A DNA stretch of 64,000 bases from Salipaludibacillus agaradhaerens (GTDB lineage: Bacteria > Bacillota > Bacilli > Bacillales > Salisediminibacteriaceae), in assembly GCF_002019735.1 (NCBI RefSeq), contig NZ_KV917378.1, positions 3,250,869-3,314,868 of the forward strand, written 5' to 3'. The notes under the pieces were generated by a model. That model worked only from the letters and a program-made list of their open reading frames with translations, was not told where the DNA came from and searched no databases. Position numbers and translations under genes: made by a program. Numbering within the stretch: position 1 is the stretch's first letter; each line of letters starts with the position of its first letter. Shown one piece after another: positions 18,590-25,846 of the stretch.

Positions 18590-18735
18590 AACGAGCCTTT
18601 AATCCACGGGTATTTTCTTTCGACTAAATAGATTAGCTTTCCCCTCTATTTTTAAATGGAGATTTTATGGAAGGTTTTCCGTGATAAAAACGATATTCCA
18701 AAGTAAAGACATAACAAAAAAGGAGGGATGTTTAC

Positions 18736-18876
18736 ATGAAAAGGAAGTTAATATTGACAGCTTTGACTAGTATGTTTGTAGTGGGTGTTTTAGGAGCTTG
18801 TGGGGACATGGAAAATCAGCCTATGAATGATAATGGTGGTTTAGAGAACAACGGGATGAATGACGGAGACATTTAA
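18736..18876 (+). CDS. Asn/Asp/Gly-rich small lipoprotein 2
   Basis: A protein of 46 residues: signal peptide with lipobox LGAC (Cys 23) followed by GDMENQPMNDNGG and a short Asn/Gly/Asp-rich tail. AGGAGGGATGTTTAC precedes the ATG. The signal peptide sequence (ILTALTSM, GVLGACGD) is close to its three neighbours, showing tandem duplication, while the mature part is much shorter than in lipoprotein 1. No function is known. Confidence 0.7.
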   Translation: MKRKLILTALTSMFVVGVLGACGDMENQPMNDNGGLENNGMNDGDI

Positions 18877-18910
18877 CTAAAACTTTAATCTTTATGAGGA
18901 GGAATTTAAA

Positions 18911-19066
18911 ATGAGAAAAAAACTAGTGATGACGGCGTTAACTAGCATACTTGCTTTAGGTGTACTAAGTGCGTGTGGAGATGTGGAAAATGACCCATTG
19001 AATGACAATGGTGGGTTTGAAAACAATGGTGTCAATGATGATATGAACACCGATACAGATATGTAA
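18911..19066 (+). CDS. Asn/Asp/Gly-rich small lipoprotein 3
   Basis: A protein of 51 residues starting at ATG 18911 after GAGGAGG. Lipobox LSAC (Cys 23), then GDVENDPLNDNGGFENNG and an Asp/Asn tail. It lies only 34 bases after lipoprotein 2, so the two are probably co-transcribed. The shared GD(V/M)EN motif after the Cys links the family members. Confidence 0.7.
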   Translation: MRKKLVMTALTSILALGVLSACGDVENDPLNDNGGFENNGVNDDMNTDTDM

Positions 19067-19187
19067 TGTTATGAGTGAAAAGTATACGATTCCTTCAATG
19101 ATAAAAAGAGTGCGAATAAAATCACTTGAAATAACGCATATCTATAAAGAGTGACAGCGTGTTTAATATGGAAAGGAGGAATGACTA

Positions 19188-19367
19188 ATGAAGAAGTTCA
19201 TGTTAACTGTATTGGCAAGTGTCATGGCTTTAGGTGTACTCGGTGCATGCGGTGATGCAGAGAATGACCCTGTGAATGATCCTGTCAATGAACCAGTCAA
19301 TGACCCAGGGATGGAGAATAACGGGGGAATGGATGACAACGGAATGAACGAGGAAGACAATATGTAA
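19188..19367 (+). CDS. Asn/Asp/Gly-rich small lipoprotein 4
   Basis: A protein of 59 residues with lipobox LGAC (Cys 22), then GDAENDPVNDPVNEPVNDPG, a four-residue repeat of the type (N)DPV, and an Asn/Gly/Asp/Met tail. AAAGGAGGA precedes the ATG. It is last in the tandem row, followed by a strong terminator. The Pro-Val variation shows that the low-complexity part evolves by short repeat expansion. Confidence 0.72.
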   Translation: MKKFMLTVLASVMALGVLGACGDAENDPVNDPVNEPVNDPGMENNGGMDDNGMNEEDNM

Positions 19368-19418
19368 TGATAAAAAAGTCTGGGGCCTAACCAGCACTAG
19401 CCAAAAAATTTTTTAAGG

Positions 19419-19459
19419 TGGTATCAATCAGTTAACTTCCATGATTGATACCATTTTTT
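19419..19459 (+). terminator. Rho-independent terminator after the lipoprotein cluster
   Basis: TGGTATCAATCA (19419-19430) and TGATTGATACCA (19442-19453) form a perfect 12-bp stem followed by TTTTTT. Confidence 0.93.
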
Positions 19460-19570
19460 GTTGAATTTATATCATGAGCTATTCGCTTACTGCTCCTGAC
19501 TTTTCCAAAACAGATATTTCTAATTCACAGCTAGTATGTTATGATAGATGCGTTAATAAATTAATAAGAG

Positions 19571-19660
19571 ACAACCACTAGGGGTGCTATTGAGCTGAGA
19601 GAGACAATGTCTTAACCCTACAGACCTGATCTAGATAATACTAGCGGAGGAAAGTGGTGT
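19571..19660 (+). ncRNA. TPP riboswitch (THI box)
   Basis: All conserved parts of the thiamine pyrophosphate aptamer are present in order: ACCACTAGGGGTGCT, GCTGAGAGAG, ACCCTACAGACCTGATCTAG, ATAATACTAGCGGAGGAAAG and the closing TGGT. It lies about 130 bases before the pyrimidine-salvage operon and is followed by an intrinsic terminator, so TPP binding is expected to end transcription early. Confidence 0.97.
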
Positions 19661-19726
19661 GAGCAGTTAACTTGAGAGTTTTATTGTTTTTAAAGTGAGA
19701 TATTCTGTAAGTCCTACTGTTGCCAC

Positions 19727-19755
19727 GACCACTTCAATTGGAGTGGTCTTTTTTG
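19727..19755 (+). terminator. Riboswitch-controlled terminator
   Basis: GACCACT at 19727-19733 pairs with AGTGGTC, followed by TTTTTT. It is the expression platform of the TPP riboswitch: CCACT can also pair with the AGTGG of the P1 stem, giving a plausible antiterminator switch. Confidence 0.85.
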
Positions 19756-19790
19756 GTTTTCTTAACTCGGTCAGAAGGGAGTAGAAGCTG

Positions 19791-21068
19791 ATGCAATTAG
19801 ATGATTTACTTACACAGGTGGATAATCACCGCGATGAGTTGTTGACCCTTGTTAAAGATCTCATCCGTTTTCCCACGGAAAGTCCTCCTGCAAGAAATAC
19901 AGAAGAAGCCCAGTCTTTCATTGCTGAAAAATTAAGAGAGATAGGTTTTTCTATTGACCAATGGGATGTCTTCCCACATGATCCGAATGTTGTAGGAACA
20001 TTGAAAGGGGAACAATCTGATGTCTATCAAAGCTTAATCATTAATGGTCACATTGATGTAGCAGAGGTGGAAAACAATGTAGGATGGACACAGAATCCTT
20101 TTGAACCGGTTGTGAAAGATGGGCGAATTTATGGAAGAGGGACAGCAGATATGAAAGGGGGGCTGGCTGGCGCTTTATTCGCCTTACAGTTATTGAAGGA
20201 CAATGGGATTGTCCTTCCAGGAGATGTAATTTTTCAATCTGTTATTGGTGAAGAGGTTGGAGAAGCAGGGACATTGGAATGCTGTGAAAAAGGATATAAA
20301 GCCGATGGAGCTATTGTGGTGGATACGAGCAATCTCGCTATACAAGGTCAAGGGGGCGTCATTACAGGATGGGTAACGATTAAAAGCCCGACAACTTACC
20401 ACGATGCTCTTCGCCGCAATATGGTTCATGCTGGGGGCGGTTTATATGGAGCGAGCGCCATTGAAAAAATGGTCAAGCTTATCGAAGGGTTAAAAGAGCT
20501 TGAACAACATTGGGCTGTGACAAAATCCTATCAAGGTTTTCCGCCAGGTATGTCGACCATTAACCCAGCTGTCATTGAAGGAGGGCGACATGCAGCCTTC
20601 GTTGCAGATGAATGCCGTTTGTGGATAACGGTCCATTTTTATCCTGATGAAAACCATATGGAGATTGCGAAAGAGGTTGAAGACCATTTATTAAAGGTGT
20701 CAGAAGCTGATCCATGGTTAAGACATCATCCTCCCGTTTTTAAATGGGGAGGAAAATCAATGATTGAAGACAAGGGCGAAATCTTTCCATCCCTTAATAT
20801 TGATCAAGAAGGGCCATTAGTTCAACAATTAACGCATGCACATTCGCATATACTCACAACAAAACCTCAAGTGGGTATGTCACAAACTGTGACGGACGGT
20901 GGTTGGCTGGGAGAGGCAGGAATTCCAACCGTAATATACGGCCCTGGTGATTTACGAAACGCCCACAGCACGAACGAGTCTGTAGAGATTTCACAACTAA
21001 TAGATTTCACCAAAGTTATGCTTACGTTTATTTATCAATGGAGTCATACGAAGAAGGAGGAACTATAA
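19791..21068 (+). CDS. ylmB: Formylaminopyrimidine deformylase YlmB (M20 family)
   Basis: Cytoplasmic metal-dependent amidohydrolase of 425 residues. In thiamine salvage, YlmB removes the formyl group from N-formyl-4-amino-5-aminomethyl-2-methylpyrimidine. M20 metal and catalytic residues are visible: NGHIDV, GRGTADMKGG, GEEVGEAG, VVDTS, and a late His in RNAHSTNES. M20 proteins have many substrates; the assignment comes from the TPP riboswitch, tenA and the ThiXYZ transporter, the arrangement described in Bacillus halodurans. Start ATG at 19791 follows AGAAGGGAG. The stop is one base before tenA. Confidence 0.88.
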   Translation: MQLDDLLTQVDNHRDELLTLVKDLIRFPTESPPARNTEEAQSFIAEKLREIGFSIDQWDVFPHDPNVVGTLKGEQSDVYQSLIINGHIDVAEVENNVGWTQNPFEPVVKDGRIYGRGTADMKGGLAGALFALQLLKDNGIVLPGDVIFQSVIGEEVGEAGTLECCEKGYKADGAIVVDTSNLAIQGQGGVITGWVTIKSPTTYHDALRRNMVHAGGGLYGASAIEKMVKLIEGLKELEQHWAVTKSYQGFPPGMSTINPAVIEGGRHAAFVADECRLWITVHFYPDENHMEIAKEVEDHLLKVSEADPWLRHHPPVFKWGGKSMIEDKGEIFPSLNIDQEGPLVQQLTHAHSHILTTKPQVGMSQTVTDGGWLGEAGIPTVIYGPGDLRNAHSTNESVEISQLIDFTKVMLTFIYQWSHTKKEEL

Positions 21069-21069
21069 G

Positions 21070-21741
21070 ATGTCATTTACGAAACACTTATATGACAAGC
21101 TTCAACCTATTTGGAGGAAAAATCATGATCATCCATTCGTAAAAGAGTTGGGTGAAGGCACATTACCAAAAGAGAAGTTCCGTTTTTTTATGATACAAGA
21201 TTACTTATATCTTATTGAGTATTCGAAGTTATTTGCTATCGGTGCTACGAAAGCAAAAGATGTGAAGACGATGGGGGAATTTGCGAAACTTTTAGATGCC
21301 ACACTTAATACAGAAATGTCGTTGCATCGCCAATATGCAGCGAAGTTCGACATCTCTGAGCAAGAGCTTGAAAATGCTAATCCGGCTCCAACAACATTAG
21401 CTTACACTCACTATATGCTTCATGTTGGCAATCAAAATGGACTAGCTGAATTAGTTGCAAGTGTACTGCCATGTATGTGGAGTTACGCGGAAATTGGAAA
21501 AATGCTTGATGAACGGCACGGTAGACAAAATCATGATTATCAAGAATGGATAGATATGTATGCTGACAGCGAATTTCAAGCGCTTGCTTCGTGGACGATT
21601 AATTTGCTTGATGAACTAGCCGCAGGTAAACCTGAGCACGAATTAGCCCACTTAGAGGAGATCTTTTTAACGACCACTAAATTTGAGTATATGTTCTGGG
21701 ATATGGCTTATCATGGGACTGGGTGGCCGGAAGGGTTATGA
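21070..21741 (+). CDS. tenA: Aminopyrimidine aminohydrolase / thiaminase II TenA
   Basis: A protein of 223 residues that converts aminomethylpyrimidine to hydroxymethylpyrimidine (HMP), feeding thiamine synthesis. TenA features are TEMSLHRQY, the active-site Cys in SVLPCMWSYAEIG, YQEWIDMY and the C-terminal Glu in FEYMFWDMAY. The start ATG follows AAGGAGGAAC at the end of ylmB. It acts directly after YlmB in the salvage path. The stop codon overlaps the likely thiZ start (ATGA). Confidence 0.95.
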   Translation: MSFTKHLYDKLQPIWRKNHDHPFVKELGEGTLPKEKFRFFMIQDYLYLIEYSKLFAIGATKAKDVKTMGEFAKLLDATLNTEMSLHRQYAAKFDISEQELENANPAPTTLAYTHYMLHVGNQNGLAELVASVLPCMWSYAEIGKMLDERHGRQNHDYQEWIDMYADSEFQALASWTINLLDELAAGKPEHELAHLEEIFLTTTKFEYMFWDMAYHGTGWPEGL

Positions 21742-22511
21742 AAAGTGCCCCATCATTAGCTTTTAAAGATGTTTCCTTTGGTTATGAGGAGAAGCACCAT
21801 GATTCCCCGCTAATCTTTGAAGAGATGAGTTTATCTGTTAACGAGAATGAATTTGTGGTGATTTTAGGACCGAGTGGATCTGGAAAGTCCACATTCTTTC
21901 GTCTCGCTTCAGGGCTTGAGCAACCAGATAGTGGTCAAATTAGTATCCGTGGTAAGGAAATGAAAGAGCGACTAGGAGAAGTGGGGTACATGCCCCAAAA
22001 AGGTCTCTTACTCCCATGGCGAACGGTCATGGAGAATGGCCGACTCCCCCTTGAAATTAAGGGGGTACCTAAAAAAGAAGCTGAAGAGAAAGTCAAAGAT
22101 TATATAGACAAGTTTGGTCTTAAAGGGACAGAGAACAAGCTCCCCCACCAACTTTCTGGTGGCATGCAACAACGTGTTTCTTTTTTACGCGCAATGCTTT
22201 CAGGAAGTGATATTCTCTTACTTGATGAACCGTTTAGTGCATTGGACTCATTGACAAGATTTATGATGCAAGAGTGGTTGTTGACGCAATGGCATCAATG
22301 GCCAAAAACAATTATTTTTATCACCCACGATATGGAAGAAGCGATTTTTTTAGCTGATAGAATTTTGGTACTTACCCAAAAAACGCGTAAAAAAGAATTA
22401 GCTGAGATTCCTGTACCGTTACCACGCCCGAGGACTGATGAAGTACGGATAACACCTACTTTTATGAAGCTAAAAGAGAAGCTGTTAAAAGAAATGAGAG
22501 GGGAAGTATGA
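21738..22511 (+). CDS. thiZ: ABC transporter ATP-binding protein ThiZ
   Basis: ATPase of the formylaminopyrimidine importer, 257 residues, of the nitrate/sulfonate/taurine type. Walker A is GPSGSGKST, signature LSGGMQQRVSF, Walker B ILLLDEPFSALD and switch His in FITHDMEEA. The ATG at 21738 (overlapping the tenA stop) is preferred over the in-frame GTG at 21723 because GGAAGGG then sits as a ribosome binding site. The stop overlaps the thiX start. It energises the permease encoded next. Confidence 0.9.
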   Translation: MKSAPSLAFKDVSFGYEEKHHDSPLIFEEMSLSVNENEFVVILGPSGSGKSTFFRLASGLEQPDSGQISIRGKEMKERLGEVGYMPQKGLLLPWRTVMENGRLPLEIKGVPKKEAEEKVKDYIDKFGLKGTENKLPHQLSGGMQQRVSFLRAMLSGSDILLLDEPFSALDSLTRFMMQEWLLTQWHQWPKTIIFITHDMEEAIFLADRILVLTQKTRKKELAEIPVPLPRPRTDEVRITPTFMKLKEKLLKEMRGEV

Positions 22512-23266
22512 ACAGGATTAAGGGGATATGGCATTATAGTACAGCGATACTTTTAGGGTTGATGGTACTAGCAGGTTGGGAGGTTGGCGCCAGGGTGTAT
22601 GATAAACCCTTTATTTTACCATCACCTTCAGGGATCATGCTTAAATTGTGGGAGCTAAAAGACGTGCTTTTCACTGTTCATTTGTTAGCTACGTTAGAAG
22701 TCATCCTACTCGGATTAGGTATCTCGATTGTGTTTGGCGTCTCATTAGCGGTACTCATGAATCGTAGTCAATTGGCTGAACGAACATTTTTTCCATTTGT
22801 TATTGCCTCCCAGACGATACCGATCATTGCTTTGGCACCTATTTTTGTTATTTGGTTTGGGTACACCATCTGGAGTAAAGTGGCTGTCACTGTTCTAATT
22901 ACATTTTTTCCAATTACAGTGAGTACATTTGATGGATTGCGGGCTGCAAGTAAAGAATTGCAAGATTTGTTAAAAACGATGGGCGCATCGCCGGCCCAAA
23001 TTTTTCGTAAAGTTCAACTCCCATCTTCATTGCCCTACTTTTTTTCTGGTTTGAAAGTAGCTGTTACATTAAGTGTTATTGGAGCGGCCATTGGGGAATG
23101 GCTTGGCGCAAGTAAAGGCCTTGGGTACTTTAGCCGTCGTATGATGACGCAGATGGATGGTGCTGGGGTTTTTGCCCCAATCGTTCTCTTGTCCGTATTA
23201 GGTATCATCCTTTTTCTACTTATTAAATTAATTGAAAATATACTAACGAATAAATGGAGGCAATAA
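22508..23266 (+). CDS. thiX: ABC transporter permease ThiX
   Basis: Membrane component of the pyrimidine precursor importer, 252 residues with about six transmembrane helices and the BPD-type EAA loop (TMGASPAQIFRKVQLPSSLPYF near residues 158-180) that contacts the ATPase. Start ATG overlaps the thiZ stop, with GAGGGGAAG upstream. The subfamily is that of SsuC/TauC-like permeases. Its substrate is inferred from the operon. Confidence 0.9.
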   Translation: MNRIKGIWHYSTAILLGLMVLAGWEVGARVYDKPFILPSPSGIMLKLWELKDVLFTVHLLATLEVILLGLGISIVFGVSLAVLMNRSQLAERTFFPFVIASQTIPIIALAPIFVIWFGYTIWSKVAVTVLITFFPITVSTFDGLRAASKELQDLLKTMGASPAQIFRKVQLPSSLPYFFSGLKVAVTLSVIGAAIGEWLGASKGLGYFSRRMMTQMDGAGVFAPIVLLSVLGIILFLLIKLIENILTNKWRQ

Positions 23267-23268
23267 AA

Positions 23269-24243
23269 ATGAGATACGCTAAAGAAATATTGTTAGGTTT
23301 GTCACTCGTTTTACTAGTCGCATGTAGTCAAACAGAAAACGAGGCAGGTGCTGAGAAGACTGACATTGGATCAGATGACTTAACAGACGTACAAATTATG
23401 CTAGACTGGTACCCAAACGCCGTGCATACCTATCTCTATGTAGCGCAAGAAAAAGGGTACTTTGCAGAAGAGGGGCTGGATGTAGAGATAATCTTCCCCG
23501 CTAACCCAACAGATCCAATCAATTTAGCAGCTACTGGGGATGTCACGTTTGGTATAACGTATCAACCAGATATTATAACGGCACAACAATCAGGCATTCC
23601 TATTGAAGCGGTGGCGCCAGTCGTACGATCCCCTCTGAATCATATTATCTATTTAGATGAGACAATCGAAACACCAGCCGATTTAGAAGGGAAAAGGGTA
23701 GGTTATCCTGGTATCCCAGTAAATGAAGTTCTCTTAGAGACAATGGTCACTGACGCAGGTGGGGATATTGATCAGGTTGAACTTGTAGATGTAGGTTTTG
23801 AATTGGGCTCCTCTCTTGTAACAGAACGCGTGGATGCTGTTATTGGTGCTTATATTAATCATGAGGTACCAGTTTTGAAACATGAAGGATATGATGTTCA
23901 GTATTTTAACCCTGTGGACTTCGGTGTGCCAAGTTTTCATGAATTAGTGATCGTCACAAATGAGACGATGATGGAAGAGGACCCTTCGACAGTAGAGGCC
24001 TTCAATAGAGCTATTGTCAAAGGCTTTAATGATATGAAGGAAAACCCAGCTGAGAGCTTAGACATTTTGTTCGAGCATGAAAATCAAGAAAACTTTCCTC
24101 TTATTCGAGAAGTGGAAGAGGAAAGTTTGGATATTCTCTTAGCTAAAATGGAAAGTGATGAAGAATCATTTAGCAGTCCAAATGAAGATGTTTGGGAAGA
24201 GACGGTTAAATGGTTAACTGATACAGGATTTTTAGAAGAATAA
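23269..24243 (+). CDS. thiY: Pyrimidine precursor-binding lipoprotein ThiY
   Basis: Extracellular substrate-binding protein, 324 residues, of the NMT1/THI5-like family that binds formylaminopyrimidine. A signal peptide with lipobox LVAC (Cys 20) anchors it. VQIMLDWYPNAVHTYLYVA and PTDPINLAATGDVTFGI are typical of the family. The ATG at 23269 is chosen, since the in-frame ATG at 23254 lies within thiX and ahead of GGAGG. It is the last gene of the riboswitch operon and is followed by a terminator. Confidence 0.92.
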   Translation: MRYAKEILLGLSLVLLVACSQTENEAGAEKTDIGSDDLTDVQIMLDWYPNAVHTYLYVAQEKGYFAEEGLDVEIIFPANPTDPINLAATGDVTFGITYQPDIITAQQSGIPIEAVAPVVRSPLNHIIYLDETIETPADLEGKRVGYPGIPVNEVLLETMVTDAGGDIDQVELVDVGFELGSSLVTERVDAVIGAYINHEVPVLKHEGYDVQYFNPVDFGVPSFHELVIVTNETMMEEDPSTVEAFNRAIVKGFNDMKENPAESLDILFEHENQENFPLIREVEEESLDILLAKMESDEESFSSPNEDVWEETVKWLTDTGFLEE

Positions 24244-24284
24244 CCGGTTGACTAATTTGGTACTAAAAGGAAAACATGTATGAG

Positions 24285-24331
24285 CACCTTTCTCGTGTTA
24301 GACAAACTTCTAACATAAGAGAGGTGTTTTT
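24285..24331 (+). terminator. Terminator of the thiamine salvage operon
   Basis: CACCTTTCTCGTGTTAG pairs imperfectly with CTAACATAAGAGAGGTG around an 8-base loop, followed by TTTTTA. Confidence 0.85.
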
Positions 24332-24410
24332 ATGTGACATACAAGGACAAAAATAGATGGCTATCTTATTTAAAAAGAAGATTATAATTCAGGTGCTATA
24401 TAATTTAGAA

Positions 24411-24440
24411 CTCCCCCAAAATATTAACTTTTTGGGGGAG
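24411..24440. terminator. Strong hairpin between convergent units
   Basis: CTCCCCCAAAA and TTTTTGGGGGAG enclose a short loop (TATTAAC). It lies between the plus-strand thi operon and a minus-strand gene ending at 24525. On the minus strand the stem is followed by a short U-rich stretch, so it probably ends minus-strand transcription. Confidence 0.7.
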
Positions 24441-24524
24441 CAATACTTTTCTTCACTTATAAATTTTTTCATAAAAAGTATCGAATAAATCTTATAGTTT
24501 TAAATTTCTCTCTAAAAGAAACTA

Positions 24525-24746
24525 CTACCTTATTAGTTTATATAAGTACATGCAAAGGCAAAGAAACAAAAAACTAATAAAAGAAACTATTGCTCCAAAC
24601 AAAGTAGATGCTATGAAAATCATTATAATACTTTCATCTTCACCACTACTAAATAAAAAAGCTAAAGTAGACAGTAAGAAGATCATAATTGTCACTGTTT
24701 TTATATTACATTTCATTGACTGAATTTTTAGTGGAAATACGTTCAT
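24525..24746 (-). CDS. Small two-helix membrane protein, unknown
   Basis: A minus-strand gene of 73 residues with two hydrophobic stretches (about residues 17-34 and 42-68) joined by SSGEDES. No family was recognised. AAGGAGGAG at ideal distance before its ATG (24746) supports real translation. The ribosome binding site overlaps the end of the broken gene upstream on the same strand, so the two formed an operon. The base composition is lower in GC than the flanking thi and ara genes. Confidence 0.6.
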   Translation of the reverse strand: MNVFPLKIQSMKCNIKTVTIMIFLLSTLAFLFSSGEDESIIMIFIASTLFGAIVSFISFLFLCLCMYLYKLIR

Positions 24747-24759
24747 GACTTTCTCCTCC

Positions 24760-25130
24760 TTATTTCAACGATGAACTTTTAGTGATTTTACCATTATGAT
24801 TACTTTCAACATTAACTCGTATATATGTAGATTGAAGAACTATCCCATTTCCTTTATAAGTTAACCCCTGAGTCCATTCAGCCTCTTGATATGCTTGCTA
24901 TTCGTCGTTTGTTACTAGGTTTTTGAACACCACTTTTTTTATTTTTAATTTTCCATGTCCCTAATGATCCTAAATGAGTTTTTGTATAATTATGGGTTCT
25001 GCTAGCCGTAACTTTAGAACCATTATAGGTAAACTCAGCCTCAATACCTACTGTAAGTACCATATTTAATGAAAGTAGTATACTCCTAAATATAGATAAA
25101 AGCAACGCTTTTAAACCAATAAGTTGAAAT
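24760..25130 (-). pseudogene. Broken secreted/exported protein gene
   Basis: On the minus strand a hydrophobic N-terminus (LLLSIFRSILLSLNMVLTVG) leads into EAEFTYNGSKVTASRTHNYT and GSLGTWKIKNKKSG. After a frameshift near 24920-24945 (poly-A runs) the other frame continues FKNLVTNDE, a TAG (24898-24900), then AYQEAEWTQGLTYKGNGIVL and a C-terminal part to a TAA at 24760. The two halves read as one protein of about 120 residues. One indel and one nonsense change therefore inactivate it, unless the break is a sequencing error. No start codon could be fixed and the family was not recognised. Confidence 0.6.
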
Positions 25131-25455
25131 TTTTTAAATAAAATGTATATTAGATTATTATACTAAGAAATTAACAACAGATTTATTTTTAAGTTACTCC
25201 TTTTAGCGCAAATTGTAAGAAAAGAAAGCCTTCATGCATTACAAAGATCACTTTTTTCAAAGTGGAAATTACCTTAAATCGATTAGTGTTCTTAGCTATT
25301 AACAGGATTAAAACAGAGTAAATACAGACTTGTTTCAACGGCTTTTTCTTGATTTAAAAGGACAAATACATGCCTAGAAGCTTGAAAAAAACTTGTGATG
25401 CCGTTGAAATCGATGATACTAGTATATTACCACTTAATTTAATAGCCATAGGTGA
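25131..25455 (+). other. Intergenic stretch with a 10-bp inverted repeat
   Basis: No gene is seen. TTTCAACGGC at 25333-25342 and GCCGTTGAAA at 25400-25409 are perfect inverted repeats about 57 bases apart, perhaps ends of a small decayed element. They lie directly left of repeat copy C. Confidence 0.35.
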
Positions 25456-25605
25456 GCGACTTTCCATAAACGGCTCAAAATAGAGAACAGAGCTAAATGT
25501 ATATAGGCGAGAGAGGACGGCTGCTAATGTACTAGTTCGCTCAACCTTCAATCAGTGGAAGAAGAAAGAAAACCCCACTGATTGAAGGTTTGTTTTATGT
25601 AGGTC
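25456..25605 (+). repeat. Interspersed structured repeat, copy C
   Basis: Nearly full-length copy lacking the first bases. It has CCATAAACGGCTCAAAATAG, ACGGCTGCTAATGTACTAG, and the right hairpin ACCTTCAATCAGTGG and CCACTGATTGAAGGT, a perfect 15-bp stem with a 16-base loop. It ends TTTGTTTTATG, complementary to the CCATAAAC at its left. It lies 240 bases before the arabinanase gene. Confidence 0.8.
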
Positions 25606-25679
25606 ATAAAGTAAATGAAGAATGGATAACCGATTTCTTCAAAATACATTACAATAATATTAATGTTCTTGTTAATGTG

Positions 25680-25721
25680 TTAACGTTTTAATTAATTTAT
25701 GTTAAAATGAAAACGCTTTCC
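25680..25721 (+). promoter_or_regulatory. Promoter with CcpA (cre) site for the arabinanase gene
   Basis: TTAACG (25680-25685), 17 bases, TAAAAT (25703-25708) is a plausible sigma-A promoter. TGAAAACGCTTTCC (25708-25721) matches the cre consensus and overlaps the transcription start, so glucose repression by CcpA is expected. Confidence 0.7.
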
Positions 25722-25846
25722 GGAATAAGTAGTCTGGGACAGGGGGTGACGAGTGGTTCAGTTAGGACAATTTTCATGACCCTTTATTTTGATAGCCTTA
25801 CGAAAAAAGTAAAGCCAATTATCAAGTTAAGGAAAGGGGAATTTAA

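Noticed and set aside
25354-25551. Minus-strand 65-codon open frame
   Set aside because: It runs through repeat copy C and has no ribosome binding site; it is a chance reading of the repeat.
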